The notes under the pieces were generated by a model. It was given only the letters and a program-made list of their open reading frames with translations. It was not told the origin of the DNA and did no database searches. Positions 24,332 through 32,690 of a DNA stretch of 64,000 nt are shown in pieces. The number at the start of each line of letters is the position of its first letter. Position 1 is the first letter of the stretch. The translations under genes and the position numbers were made by a program. Origin of the DNA: an uncultured Christensenella sp. (GTDB lineage: Bacteria > Bacillota > Clostridia > Christensenellales > UBA3700); NCBI GenBank assembly GCA_949290515.1, contig CASERZ010000005.1, positions 1-64,000 on the forward strand, written 5' to 3'.

Positions 24332-25972
24332 ATGAAAGTCACTTATACTCAACTCCCCGAAAAGGAGAAACAAGGCTACGGTATCACCCGTTGGGCTAAC
24401 GCTAAGGAAATCAACGCAAGTCTTAAAGAACTCACTTCCAAGAATATCTTCTCTATTCCCAAGGAAGTCTACGACGATATCTGCAAGAATTACTACGACG
24501 TAAAGTGCGCTAAGTCCAAAGAGATTACCACAGAAGCAAAGAAGTACATCCCCGGCGGTGTACAACATAACCTCGCTTTCAACAAACCTTTCCCTATGTG
24601 TATGGTAAAGGCTGACGGCGCATACCTCACGGATATCGACGGCAACGAGTACATCGACTTCCTTCAGGCGGGCGGTCCTACCATTCTCGGTAGCAATTAC
24701 AAGCCCATACAGACCGAAGCTATCAAGCTTATCAAGGAATGCGGCCCCGTAACAGGTCTTTTCCACGAAGCAGAGCTTCTCATTGCTAAGGAAATCAACA
24801 AGCATATGCCCAATGTGGAAATGTTCAGAATGTTGGGTTCCGGTACCGAGGCTGTTATGGCTGCTCTCCGTATCGCAAGATGCCAGACTAAGAACAAGAG
24901 AATTATCAAAATCGGCGGCGCATATCACGGCTGGTCCGACCAGATGGTTTACGGTCTTAAGGTTCCCGGCACGAGACAGTTCCTCGAGTCCTTCGGTATC
25001 CCTAACGTAATATTCAGCGTTATCGACGAAGTAAGACCCAACGACCTCGATATGCTCGAAGATTACCTCAAGATAAACAAGAGAAGAGGCGGTACGGCTG
25101 CTGTCATCGTTGAGCCTGTAGGTCCCGAATCCGGTACCCGTCCCGTTGACCTCGACTACAACAAAAAAGCTCTCGAGCTTGCACACGCATACGGCGCACT
25201 CTTCATCTTCGACGAAGTAGTTACCGGCTTCAGAGTAGGTCTCGGCGGCGCACAAGGCTTCTTCGACGTCAAGCCCGACCTCACTATCTTCGGTAAAATC
25301 GTTGCAGGCGGCTATCCCGCAGCAGGCGGCGTAGGCGGTAAGAAAGAATACGTTTCCCTCCTCGCAGCAGGTGTTGCAGGCGGCGCAAAGAAAGCTTACT
25401 GCGGCGGTACTCTCGCGGCTAACCCTCTGTCCGCTATGGCAGGTTATACCGCAATCAAGGAAATCGCTAAGACAAACGCTTGCCTTAAGGCAGGTCTTGC
25501 AGGTAACAGACTTACCGACGGTCTCGTAAGCCTTATCGAAAAATATCAGCTTCCTTACGTTGCTTACAACCAAGGTTCCATCGTCCACCTCGAGTGCACG
25601 GGTGCAATGAGCTATGACTTCTCTTCCAAGAATATACTCAACCTCCTCAAGGTACTCAAGATGAAGGATATGATTATGGTACGTAAGGTTGCTATGGAGC
25701 ATATGGGCGCAGCTTATATGGCTAACGGTATCGTTACGCTCGCAGGCTCCAGATTGTACACTTCTATGGCTGACACCGACGAAATCATCGACAGCGCACT
25801 CAACAGATTCGAAGACGTGTTCAAGCTCGTTGCAGAGAGAAAGTCTTCTATGGACGTTCAGGTAGCAGAATACAAAATCAACAAGTATAAGGCTGCAGGC
25901 AACGAAAAGAAACTCGCTAAAGCTGAGAAGATGCTTAAGGCTGCTAAGAAGGCGGAAGCTAAAAACAAATAG
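24332..25972 (+). CDS. Class III PLP-dependent aminotransferase / glutamate-1-semialdehyde mutase-like enzyme
   Basis: A 546-residue fold-type I PLP enzyme. The family motifs are in order: RMLGSGTEAVMAALRIAR for phosphate binding, GGAYHGWSD, the cofactor Asp in IFDEVVTGFR, and the Schiff-base Lys in TIFGKIVAGGYPAAGGVGG. This is the pattern of glutamate-1-semialdehyde 2,1-aminomutase and relatives, but about 100 residues are added: a long N-terminal region (to residue 70) and a Lys/Ala-rich tail (KLAKAEKMLKAAKKAEAKNK). With no haem genes nearby and sugar kinase and aldolase genes next to it, a role in carbohydrate or amino-sugar conversion is more likely than haem synthesis. Codon use is strongly biased, so it is probably abundant. 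A family A element begins at the base after the stop. Confidence 0.82.
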   Translation: MKVTYTQLPEKEKQGYGITRWANAKEINASLKELTSKNIFSIPKEVYDDICKNYYDVKCAKSKEITTEAKKYIPGGVQHNLAFNKPFPMCMVKADGAYLTDIDGNEYIDFLQAGGPTILGSNYKPIQTEAIKLIKECGPVTGLFHEAELLIAKEINKHMPNVEMFRMLGSGTEAVMAALRIARCQTKNKRIIKIGGAYHGWSDQMVYGLKVPGTRQFLESFGIPNVIFSVIDEVRPNDLDMLEDYLKINKRRGGTAAVIVEPVGPESGTRPVDLDYNKKALELAHAYGALFIFDEVVTGFRVGLGGAQGFFDVKPDLTIFGKIVAGGYPAAGGVGGKKEYVSLLAAGVAGGAKKAYCGGTLAANPLSAMAGYTAIKEIAKTNACLKAGLAGNRLTDGLVSLIEKYQLPYVAYNQGSIVHLECTGAMSYDFSSKNILNLLKVLKMKDMIMVRKVAMEHMGAAYMANGIVTLAGSRLYTSMADTDEIIDSALNRFEDVFKLVAERKSSMDVQVAEYKINKYKAAGNEKKLAKAEKMLKAAKKAEAKNK

Positions 25973-26099
25973 GCGACCGCATATATCAGCACATCTTTTC
26001 CTTTTGTCAGCGGTACGCCCGCGGCAGTTACGTACATCTAGTACGCGCCTTTGCGGTCGACCTCGAAAAAGAAAAATCTGCACTAATCTCTGCGGTCGC
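25973..26099. repeat. Family A hairpin element, full length, 127 bp
   Basis: Outer stem GCGACCGCA (25973-25981) with TGCGGTCGC (26091-26099). Inner arms are pyrimidine-rich / purine-rich (CTTTTCCTTTT with AAAAAGAAAAA). Apical CGTAC-ATCTA-GTACG at 26031-26045. It begins directly after a TAG stop. Confidence 0.85.
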
Positions 26100-26163
26100 A
26101 CAAACTATGTAAAGCGGTGCGCCTTTGCGGTTTGCTCACCTCGACAAAATACCCACGCTTCCG

Positions 26164-26388
26164 AAGTATCGAAAGCGTAAGGCAAAACGTCGGGTTCGCT
26201 CTATACCGACAAAGCCGTAATAGAGTGGTAAGGATAACGGCTTTTTGAGATTGATTGCGAAGGGCGCATACTTTGCGTATGTAACCGAGCAAGAATATCG
26301 CAATAAAAGGCGCTAGGCGTGCCGCTATATTACGGCGCAAACGAAACGGTGTATATTCGACAAGCAAATATAACCCTTTGTCGGTACT
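26164..26388. repeat. Repeat D copy 2, interrupted by a family A element
   Basis: Its two ends (26164-26210 and 26364-26388) match 1-47 and 75-99. The middle holds the family A element 26211-26337. From here to 26956 there is no intact gene. Confidence 0.75.
26211..26337. repeat. Family A element inserted into repeat D
   Basis: Outer stem GCCGTAATA (26214-26222) with TATTACGGC (26328-26336); apical CATAC-TTTGC-GTATG at 26267-26281. The flanks CCGAC (26206-26210) and CAAACGAAA (26338-26346) are adjacent at 43-56, which gives an occupied and an empty site in one window. Confidence 0.8.
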
Positions 26389-26460
26389 GTTTTCAAGCGG
26401 ATAAGGGTTAAAGCAAAACCGTTTCCTTGCTTTTGCGCGAGGGGCAAATCAACAAATAAA

Positions 26461-26494
26461 ATACCGACTGTCGCATTTTGCGGCAGTCGGTGCA
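26461..26494. terminator. Hairpin of uncertain role
   Basis: ACCGACTGTCGC (26463-26474) pairs with GCGGCAGTCGGT through 12 positions, one of them a wobble. T-rich sequence follows only on the minus strand, where no gene ends, so its role is unclear. Confidence 0.4.
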
Positions 26495-26617
26495 AGACAT
26501 ATTCAATATTATTCTAAGCCTGAGCTCCAACGGGGGAGCAAAAGGGGATAATATTGATTTTGTTTTATTTTTAGTATGCGTACGCGTACACGTTAATAGT
26601 TAGTTTATATCGTAGTT

Positions 26618-26656
26618 AATTTATACAATTTACCCAAGTCTTAAATTGTATAAATT
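26618..26656. repeat. Family C hairpin
   Basis: The same perfect 15-bp arms as at 10259, with loop CCCAAGTCT. Confidence 0.85.
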
Positions 26657-26788
26657 GCTCCTCAAAATCAGGACGGATATTCTATCGGTCCGATATGCGA
26701 TAAACACTTTGATGCGGATATCGTAATTGATAAACGCAATACGCATAAACCCGAAGCCGATATAATTACGGACTTCGTAAAATGGTAA
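26657..26788 (+). pseudogene. Possible gene remnant, last 43 codons without a start
   Basis: Directly after the family C hairpin a frame without start codon reads ...DGYSIGPICDKHFDADIVID and then KRNTHKPEADIITDFVKW to a TAA at 26786. Its composition looks protein-like and its 5' end coincides with the hairpin boundary, as if the hairpin had replaced the rest of a gene. I do not recognise the family. Confidence 0.3.
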
Positions 26789-26817
26789 TTTTTAAATACT
26801 CATACAACAAACGCGGA

Positions 26818-26940
26818 GCCGTTGGAGAGTGGCGCGATTTTGCCAATTTCGGTGGTTGTTCCGAGTCCTGAGCGTACTTTGTGTACGTGACGGCGAGGAG
26901 CGTTCCCGAAATTTGCAAAGGCGCACCGCTATACAACGGC
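26818..26940. repeat. Family A hairpin element, inverted, 123 bp
   Basis: Outer stem GCCGTTG (26818-26824) with CAACGGC (26934-26940). Apical CGTAC-TTTGT-GTACG at 26873-26887. Inner arms have their own sequence (AATTTCGG with CCGAAATT). It ends 4 bp before the ribosome binding site of the FGGY kinase gene. Confidence 0.85.
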
Positions 26941-26957
26941 GACCTAAAGGAGGAAAA

Positions 26958-28493
26958 ATGAAATACGTTGTATCCCACGATATGGGTACAAGCTCGGACA
27001 AGGCTGTACTTATCGACTTCGAAGGCAAAATCGTTGCCTCTAAAGCCGTACCCTATCCCACCTACTATCCCGCTCCCGCTTTCGTCGAGCAAAACCCCGA
27101 TGAGTACTGGGAAGCTGTATGTCTCGCGTCCCGTACGCTAATCGAGGATACGGGCATCGACCCTCACGACGTAGAAGGCGTCGTATTCTCCACTCAGGCT
27201 ATGGGTATCATTCCCGTAGACGCTAAGGGCAGAGTTTTGCATCCCAACATTACGTGGGTTGACGGCAGAGCGGAAAAACAAGCGCAGACGCTTATGAACA
27301 AGGTCGGCGGCAAAAAGATTTTTACTCTTGTTGCGGGCACGCCTATTATGGGAAAGGACGTTATTGCCAAAATTCAGTGGCTTAAAGAAGAGCGTCCCGA
27401 CGTATACAACAATACAAAGTACTTCCTCGACGTCAACGGTTTCCTCAAGTACAAATGTACCGGTGAGATGGTAGCCGAACTTTCGGGTGCTTCGAGCTAC
27501 GGTCTCGACCTCAAGAAAAAGACGTGGCTCAGCGCGCTTAAAATCGTCGGTATGGATATGTCCAAGCTTCCTCCTCTCGTCAAAAGTACTGACAAGATAG
27601 GCAACGGCCTTACCGAAGAAGCGGCTAAGAAGATGGGCTTGTGCGAAGGCACGGCAGTATTCGGCGGTTGCGACGATACCCAGGCTGCGGCAATAGGCAG
27701 CGGTATGATAGGCGACGGCGAAATACATATCTATCTCGGCACTTCCGCGTGGGTAGCTGCGTCCAGCAGAAACAAGACCAAGTTCAAGCACGGCGCGGCA
27801 GCTATACAGTCGGCAGACCCCGATATGAACCTTATCGTAGGCATTACCGAGGCGGCAGGCAGCAACATACAATGGCTGTGCGACCAATTCTTTGCAAGCG
27901 AGCAAAAGAAACTCGGAGACGGCATATACGCATATATGGACAAGGTTATCGAATCCATACCCGCAGGCTCCGACCATTTGATTTGTACGCCTTGGATGCT
28001 GGGCGAAAGATGTCCCGTATCTTCGACTACCACGAGAGCAACGCTTTGGAACGTAACCCCTTCTCATACGAGAGAACACATAATGCGCGCGCTCTACGAA
28101 GGCATAGGTTACAATCTAAGATGGATACTCGAAAACTTCAGAAAGGACTACAAATTCCATTGCAGACAATTCAGAATTATAGGCGGCGGCGCGCTCGATA
28201 ACGCGTGGATGCAGATAATCGCGGATATTACGGGCAGCGAATTCGCTATCGTGGAAAATCCCCGCAACGCAGGCGCACTCGGTGCCGCTATTATCGCGCT
28301 TATAGGCTTGGGAGAACTCGGTAGTTTTGCAGATGCCAAAAACTTCGTTCATGAGAGCAAGACGTACCGTCCTAACCCTCAGAACAAATATATTTACGAC
28401 GACCTTTTCAAGAGCTATAAGCAGATATATTACAGCCTCGAAAAGACTTACAGACGCGCTAATTCCAGAAGATTTGAAGGAGGAGAAGAATAA
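26958..28493 (+). CDS. FGGY-family carbohydrate kinase (xylulokinase-like)
   Basis: A 511-residue sugar kinase that should phosphorylate a sugar or polyol with ATP. The N-terminal DMGTSSDKAVLIDFEGK phosphate-binding motif, the substrate region SAQAMG-like FSTQAMGIIPVD, the ATP-site GGCDDTQAAAIGSG, and the C-terminal FGGY signature region RIIGGGALDNAWMQIIADITG are present. The substrate cannot be deduced. The start was placed at the ATG after AAGGAGG. It is the first gene of a tight operon: its stop overlaps the next ATG (TAATG). Together with two class II aldolases it suggests a pathway in which a phosphorylated ketose is split to DHAP and an aldehyde. Its leader contains a family A element. 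Confidence 0.88.
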   Translation: MKYVVSHDMGTSSDKAVLIDFEGKIVASKAVPYPTYYPAPAFVEQNPDEYWEAVCLASRTLIEDTGIDPHDVEGVVFSTQAMGIIPVDAKGRVLHPNITWVDGRAEKQAQTLMNKVGGKKIFTLVAGTPIMGKDVIAKIQWLKEERPDVYNNTKYFLDVNGFLKYKCTGEMVAELSGASSYGLDLKKKTWLSALKIVGMDMSKLPPLVKSTDKIGNGLTEEAAKKMGLCEGTAVFGGCDDTQAAAIGSGMIGDGEIHIYLGTSAWVAASSRNKTKFKHGAAAIQSADPDMNLIVGITEAAGSNIQWLCDQFFASEQKKLGDGIYAYMDKVIESIPAGSDHLICTPWMLGERCPVSSTTTRATLWNVTPSHTREHIMRALYEGIGYNLRWILENFRKDYKFHCRQFRIIGGGALDNAWMQIIADITGSEFAIVENPRNAGALGAAIIALIGLGELGSFADAKNFVHESKTYRPNPQNKYIYDDLFKSYKQIYYSLEKTYRRANSRRFEGGEE

Positions 28494-29158
28494 TGGAAAA
28501 AATCGTAGAAACTATTTTGCAGTACGCTCAAAAGCTTGTGGCTGAAGGCGTAACGGGCGACAACGATATGATTAGTATGAGGTCGGGTCTCAACTATATG
28601 TATATCACCAAAGCGGGCGTAAAACTCGCTGACCTCAAGGAAGAGGACGTAATCAAACTCCTCATATTCAAAGTGGACAAGGAATACCTCTATCACGCTG
28701 AGATTTACAAGGAGAGAGAGGATATCCACGCTATTTGCCAGTGCTATCCCAAGTGGGTTATGCCCGTAGCAAAAGCGGGCGCAACGATACCCGCCGTACT
28801 CGACGATATGGCGCAAATCGTCGGACCTTCCTGCAAGACTGCCGAAGACGATATTCACAGCATTATCAAGACTTTGAAGGGCAGAAATTCCTGTCTTGTC
28901 AAAGACAGCGGCTGTATTACTTCGGGACGTACTCTCGACGAGGCTTATACTTGCGTGCTCGTGCTTGACAAGGCTAGCAGATGTTTCGTAGCAAGCAGCG
29001 TTATCGGCGAAAACAAGATTATCAACGGTTTCGAAGCACGTCTTATGAGATTTATCTATAAGACCAAATACAGCAAGAAAAATCAGCAAAATCTCTCTCA
29101 GCTCGAAGAGGGCGAAAAACAACAGAATACTTCCGCTAAGGAAGAAAGCGAGGTGTAA
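28493..29158 (+). CDS. Class II aldolase-like protein with an altered metal site
   Basis: A 221-residue member of the class II aldolase / adducin fold, paralogous to the next gene. In active enzymes zinc is held by HxH and a later NHG. Here HxH has become CQC (residues 82-84, in AICQCYP) and NHG has become DSGC (CLVKDSGCITSG). The catalytic Glu70 is kept (HAEIYKERED). It may be a non-catalytic partner subunit, or carry a Cys-ligated metal. The C-terminal 35 residues are charged low-complexity (QNLSQLEEGEKQQN). It overlaps the kinase stop by one base and is followed after 1 bp by the intact paralogue. Confidence 0.8.
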   Translation: MEKIVETILQYAQKLVAEGVTGDNDMISMRSGLNYMYITKAGVKLADLKEEDVIKLLIFKVDKEYLYHAEIYKEREDIHAICQCYPKWVMPVAKAGATIPAVLDDMAQIVGPSCKTAEDDIHSIIKTLKGRNSCLVKDSGCITSGRTLDEAYTCVLVLDKASRCFVASSVIGENKIINGFEARLMRFIYKTKYSKKNQQNLSQLEEGEKQQNTSAKEESEV

Positions 29159-29159
29159 T

Positions 29160-29882
29160 ATGGCTTGGGATAAAGAAACAGAATTGAAATTGAGACAGGT
29201 TATCAAGGACAGCGGCGTAGCTCTCCTTAAGGAAAATCTCGTACAGGGTACGTGGGGAAATACCGCGATAAGACTTGACGAGGACCATATGCTCGTTACT
29301 CCTACGGGACTTGACTACATATCTCTTACTCCCGAAGATATGCCTGTAGTGCAAATAAGCGACCCTTCGGTATGGAGCGACGGCAAAAAGCCTACCAGCG
29401 AGAGAAAGATACACGCGGCTATTATGCAGGCGCGTCCCGAAATCAACGCAACCATTCACTCTCACCCCCTCTTTTGCTCTATTATGGCTTCGGCGAGAAT
29501 ACCTCTTCCCGTAATGAGTGCCGAAATGGAAAAACTCGTAGGCGGAGAGTGCAGAGTAGGCGCATACGGCTTGCCCGGCACCAAGAAACTTAAAGAAGGT
29601 ACCGTTGCCGCTATGCAGGGACGTAACGCTTGCTTTATGGCTAACCACGGAGTATTCTGCGCAGGCAAGGATATGGACGAAGCTTTCGAGATAATCAGAA
29701 TTATGGAAAAGAGCTGTTACGAGTACATCAAGGAATGCACCTTGAAGGCTACTGGCGAGACGACGTACAGCGACGAATTGCTGTTTGATTACTTTGTATC
29801 TCAGTTTGACGAGAAAGGCAAAAAAATCAAAGTCGGCAAAAAGGTAGACGTGGCAAAGGTCACCGACGCGGACAACAAATAA
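29160..29882 (+). CDS. Class II aldolase (L-fuculose/ribulose-phosphate aldolase family)
   Basis: A 240-residue zinc aldolase of the FucA/AraD family. The phosphate-binding TWGNTAIRL and TPTGLDY, the catalytic Glu81 (TSERKIHAA), the zinc ligands His100 and His102 (IHSHP) and His163 (ANHGVFCAG) are all intact. It should split a phosphorylated ketose or epimerise a pentulose phosphate. It is the third gene in the kinase-aldolase operon, directly behind a paralogue with an altered metal site, so a heteromeric enzyme is possible. The tail is Lys-rich. Confidence 0.9.
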   Translation: MAWDKETELKLRQVIKDSGVALLKENLVQGTWGNTAIRLDEDHMLVTPTGLDYISLTPEDMPVVQISDPSVWSDGKKPTSERKIHAAIMQARPEINATIHSHPLFCSIMASARIPLPVMSAEMEKLVGGECRVGAYGLPGTKKLKEGTVAAMQGRNACFMANHGVFCAGKDMDEAFEIIRIMEKSCYEYIKECTLKATGETTYSDELLFDYFVSQFDEKGKKIKVGKKVDVAKVTDADNK

Positions 29883-29892
29883 GCTGTTAAGT

Positions 29893-30312
29893 ATGGACTT
29901 TTTACCGCGCAACAAAGATATAATTACAACCAAACAGGCACGGGAGCTAAACCCTCTCGTGCTTGCTTACGTGGGAGACGGAGTGCATACGCTTTACGTC
30001 CGTATGAGCGCGCTTGCAAGTACTACGGGCAAGGCGGACAAGCTGCATAAGTACGTTACTGCCAGAGTAAACGCGGGAGCGCAGGCAGAGTGTATGCGCA
30101 GGATAGAAAACGTGCTTAACGAGGACGAAGAAGATATATTTCGCCGCGCACGCAACTCCCATCAACATTCTATGGCAAAAAACGCCAGCGTATCGGACTA
30201 TAAATCGGCAAGCGGCTTTGAAGCCGTGATAGGGTATCTGTATCTCACGGGACAGGAAGAAAGACTGTCATACCTTATGTCGCTTTGCGAGGACGAAAGC
30301 GCGGACGTATGA
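29893..30312 (+). CDS. mrnC: Mini-ribonuclease III
   Basis: A 139-residue RNase III-type nuclease lacking the double-stranded RNA-binding domain; in Bacilli it trims the ends of 23S rRNA precursors. The motif LAYVGDGVHTLYVR carries the catalytic Asp, RARNSHQHSMAKNASVSDYKSAS is the family stretch, and FEAVIGYLYLTG holds the second acidic residue. The gene lies in its usual neighbourhood with thyX, sigH and rlmB, although cysS is not next to it here. It starts 10 bp after the aldolase gene with only a weak ribosome binding site, so it may be translated by coupling. Confidence 0.92.
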   Translation: MDFLPRNKDIITTKQARELNPLVLAYVGDGVHTLYVRMSALASTTGKADKLHKYVTARVNAGAQAECMRRIENVLNEDEEDIFRRARNSHQHSMAKNASVSDYKSASGFEAVIGYLYLTGQEERLSYLMSLCEDESADV

Positions 30313-30403
30313 CGGCAGACGGGCAAAAGATTGACAAAGCTTTTGCCGATGAAGTAGAATATAAAAGCACACTGCAGATAAAAACTCACTACGAGGAGGC
30401 ATT

Positions 30404-31156
30404 ATGGCACAGGTAAAACCCAGCGTAACGCTTTTGGAATACACCCCAAATCCCGAGCGCACGATTGCGCTTGCAGCTAAGCTTTGTTACAGCGACGCGA
30501 CGATAGCAAATCTCAAAGAAGGTCTGGACGACGACAATGCGGCTAAGTTTATCGCAAGACTGAGGTCTTTCGGACACGCTTCTCCTTTCGAGCACGCCAA
30601 TTTTACTTTCGGTATCGAGGGCGTATCGAGAAGTCTTCTCGCGCAGATTACCAGACACAGAATTGCCTCATTCAGCGTCAAGTCCCAAAGATACGTAGAC
30701 GCCAACAAAGCCGGTACTACTTTTAATTACGTAATTCCCGAGAGTATCGAGGCTTTGGGCGAGGAGTACGTTGAAAAGTTTAAAAAACAGATGGATACAA
30801 TGCACGGCTGGTATACCGAGTGGCAGACGCTTCTCGGCGGTGCGTGCGAAAAGTCCAACGAGGACGCGCGTTTCGTACTTCCCAACGCTGCGGAAACCAA
30901 AATGATTGTAACGATGAACGCACGCGAACTCTTCAACTTTTTCAAATTGAGATGCTGTAACCGCGCGCAGTGGGAAATAAGAGAAGTGGCGTGGAAGATG
31001 CTGGAGTTGGTACTCGAGGTTGCTCCCGCCGTATTTGCAGATTGCGGTGCGGCTTGCGTATCGGGTGCGTGCAGCGAAGGCAAGATGACTTGCGGCAAGA
31101 TGCTCGAAGTAAGAGCCAAGCAGAAACAACTGCTCGAGAAAGCAAAAAAACAATGA
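30404..31156 (+). CDS. thyX: Flavin-dependent thymidylate synthase ThyX
   Basis: A 250-residue FAD enzyme that methylates dUMP to dTMP using methylene-tetrahydrofolate and NADPH. The ThyX motif RHR-x7-S is present as RHRIASFSVKSQRYVD, with FEHANFTFGIEGVSRSLLAQ before it and ARFVLPNAAETKMIVTMNARELFNFF after it. The final 50 residues are Cys-rich (CGAACVSGACSEGKMTCGKM). Its stop overlaps the sigH start by four bases (ATGA), so the two are translationally coupled. An AGGAGG site precedes the ATG. Confidence 0.96.
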   Translation: MAQVKPSVTLLEYTPNPERTIALAAKLCYSDATIANLKEGLDDDNAAKFIARLRSFGHASPFEHANFTFGIEGVSRSLLAQITRHRIASFSVKSQRYVDANKAGTTFNYVIPESIEALGEEYVEKFKKQMDTMHGWYTEWQTLLGGACEKSNEDARFVLPNAAETKMIVTMNARELFNFFKLRCCNRAQWEIREVAWKMLELVLEVAPAVFADCGAACVSGACSEGKMTCGKMLEVRAKQKQLLEKAKKQ

Positions 31157-31710
31157 ACGACGATATTCAGCTTATAGAGAGAATACGCAAGGGCGACGTA
31201 AACGCCGTCGAGGAGCTTATGGAAAAATACAAAGCTCTAGTCAACAAGCTGTCGCGCGTATTTTTTATCAAGGGCGAGGATATAGAAGATATTGCGCAAG
31301 AGGGTATGATAGCTCTCTACAATGCCGTACTCACGTACGATACGCGCAGCAACATAGCATTCAGCACTTACGCCACCAGTTGTATTCGCAACAGGATTAC
31401 CGATTACGGCAGGCACAGCAAGCGCAACAAAAACAAGCTCCTGACGGAAAGCGTGCCCATAAGCGTGCTTGACGACAGAAAGATGGCAGAGCAGTCCCCC
31501 GAGGATATAGCCATACGTGCCGAGGAGGACAGACAACTTCGCGGTATAATAGAAAACGGGCTTTCGCCCGACGAAAAGCAAATCCTTGACAGCTATTACG
31601 AAGGAATGAGCTATCGCGAGATTGCCGACAAAATCGGCAAAAAAACAAAGTACGTTGACAACGTCCTTCAGAAGATAAAGAGAAAACTCAAAAAAGATTT
31701 GGATAAATAA
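31153..31710 (+). CDS. sigH: RNA polymerase sigma factor SigH-like
   Basis: A 185-residue sigma-70 family factor. Region 2 (EELMEKYKALVNKLSRVFFIKGEDIEDIAQEG..., AFSTYATSCIRNRITDY) and region 4 (GLSPDEKQILDSYYEGMSYREIADKIG) are clear, with no region 1 or 3. Size and position next to mrnC and rlmB match sigma-H, which starts sporulation and early stationary-phase genes in Bacilli and Clostridia. It begins inside the thyX stop codon. A strong terminator follows at 31796. A different sporulation-type sigma factor cannot be fully excluded. Confidence 0.85.
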   Translation: MNDDIQLIERIRKGDVNAVEELMEKYKALVNKLSRVFFIKGEDIEDIAQEGMIALYNAVLTYDTRSNIAFSTYATSCIRNRITDYGRHSKRNKNKLLTESVPISVLDDRKMAEQSPEDIAIRAEEDRQLRGIIENGLSPDEKQILDSYYEGMSYREIADKIGKKTKYVDNVLQKIKRKLKKDLDK

Positions 31711-31795
31711 TTGTTGTTTGCAAAGTACCTCTTCGTCATATTCAGATTTAAAGCCAAACATTAAAATCGACAGCAACTACTAACAAGCAAATAAA

Positions 31796-31826
31796 AAAGT
31801 CGGCATCAGCCGACTTTTATTTTTTA
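31796..31826 (+). terminator. Terminator of thyX-sigH
   Basis: AAAAGTCGGC-ATCA-GCCGACTTTT followed by ATTTTTT. Confidence 0.85.
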
Positions 31827-31842
31827 ATTTACGTCTTTTCCG

Positions 31843-31968
31843 CAAGCGCGGAGAGTGGTGCAGAGTTTGTCTTTTCCAGACCGAGCGCGACAGGTGCATA
31901 CTTTGCGTATGTAACTGAGCGCGAGCGTCGCAGATAAAGGCAAAATATGCGCCGCTATACGCGCTTGC
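31843..31968. repeat. Family A hairpin element, inverted, overlapping the rlmB stop
   Basis: Outer stem GCAAGCGCG (31843-31851) with CGCGCTTGC (31960-31968). Apical CATAC-TTTGC-GTATG at 31897-31911. The right end encodes the last codons and stop of rlmB (Lys-Arg-Val-stop). Confidence 0.85.
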
Positions 31969-32680
31969 CCCTTTGACGGATTACTTCATAGCAAATTATC
32001 CCGCACGCAACCGACGCATTGAGCGAATTTACCTTGCCGAATTGAGGTATGGACACCACGTGGTCGCATAGCTTTGCGGTAAGGGATTTTACGCCTTCTC
32101 CCTCGTTGCCTATGACAATCGCCACGTCCTCGTCGAAATGACAGTCGTAGAGCGTAGTGCCTTGCATATCCGCGCAATAGACGTTGACGAAATCGTCCTT
32201 GAGTTTTCTTATAGTGTCGTTGATATTGCCTACCATAGCGACTTTTACGTGGTTTGCCGCTCCGGCAGACGTGCGCAATACAGTAGCGTTTACGCTTGCG
32301 CTTCTTCTGGAAGGAATTATTATGCCGTGCGCGCCAGCACATTCGGCAACTCTTATGATACTGCCCAAATTATGCGGGTCCTCGATAGAGTCGAGTATGA
32401 GAACAAACAGCTTTTCGCCCTTAGCCTTTGCAAGCGACTGTATGTCCTCGATTGTAGAATAGCCGTATTCTTCGCTTATTGCTATAATGCCCTGATGGCG
32501 TTTGCTTTCGCTTGTCTTGTCGAGAAACGCTCTGTCCACAAAGTCTATTCTTATTTTCTTGCTTTTTGCCTTGTCAATCAAAGGCTGCAAATCGTGAGCA
32601 GTCTTCGATACGTACAACCTCGATATTTTGATATCTGAATCGAGGGCTTCGGTTATGGGGTTTCTTCCTTCTATTTTCAT
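31955..32680 (-). CDS. rlmB: 23S rRNA (guanosine-2'-O-)-methyltransferase RlmB
   Basis: A 241-residue SPOUT methyltransferase of the TrmH/RlmB type, using S-adenosylmethionine to methylate a ribose in 23S rRNA. The N-terminal substrate domain (IEGRNPITEALDS) is followed by the knot motifs LDSIEDPHNLGSIIR, VIGNEGEGV and SIPQFGKVNSLNASVACGI. In relatives it lies in the same direction between mrnC/thyX and sigH; here it is inverted and flanked on both sides by family A hairpins (31843-31968 and 32691-32814). Its final codons come from the hairpin element itself. The ribosome binding site is weak. Confidence 0.92.
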   Translation of the reverse strand: MKIEGRNPITEALDSDIKISRLYVSKTAHDLQPLIDKAKSKKIRIDFVDRAFLDKTSESKRHQGIIAISEEYGYSTIEDIQSLAKAKGEKLFVLILDSIEDPHNLGSIIRVAECAGAHGIIIPSRRSASVNATVLRTSAGAANHVKVAMVGNINDTIRKLKDDFVNVYCADMQGTTLYDCHFDEDVAIVIGNEGEGVKSLTAKLCDHVVSIPQFGKVNSLNASVACGIICYEVIRQRGKRV

Positions 32681-32690
32681 ATTCTTTCGC

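Noticed and set aside
24257..26101. A 614-codon open frame on the minus strand opposite the PLP enzyme gene
   Set aside because: The plus strand encodes a clear enzyme with all motifs; the antisense frame is open because of strong codon bias. Its start lies in a family A element.
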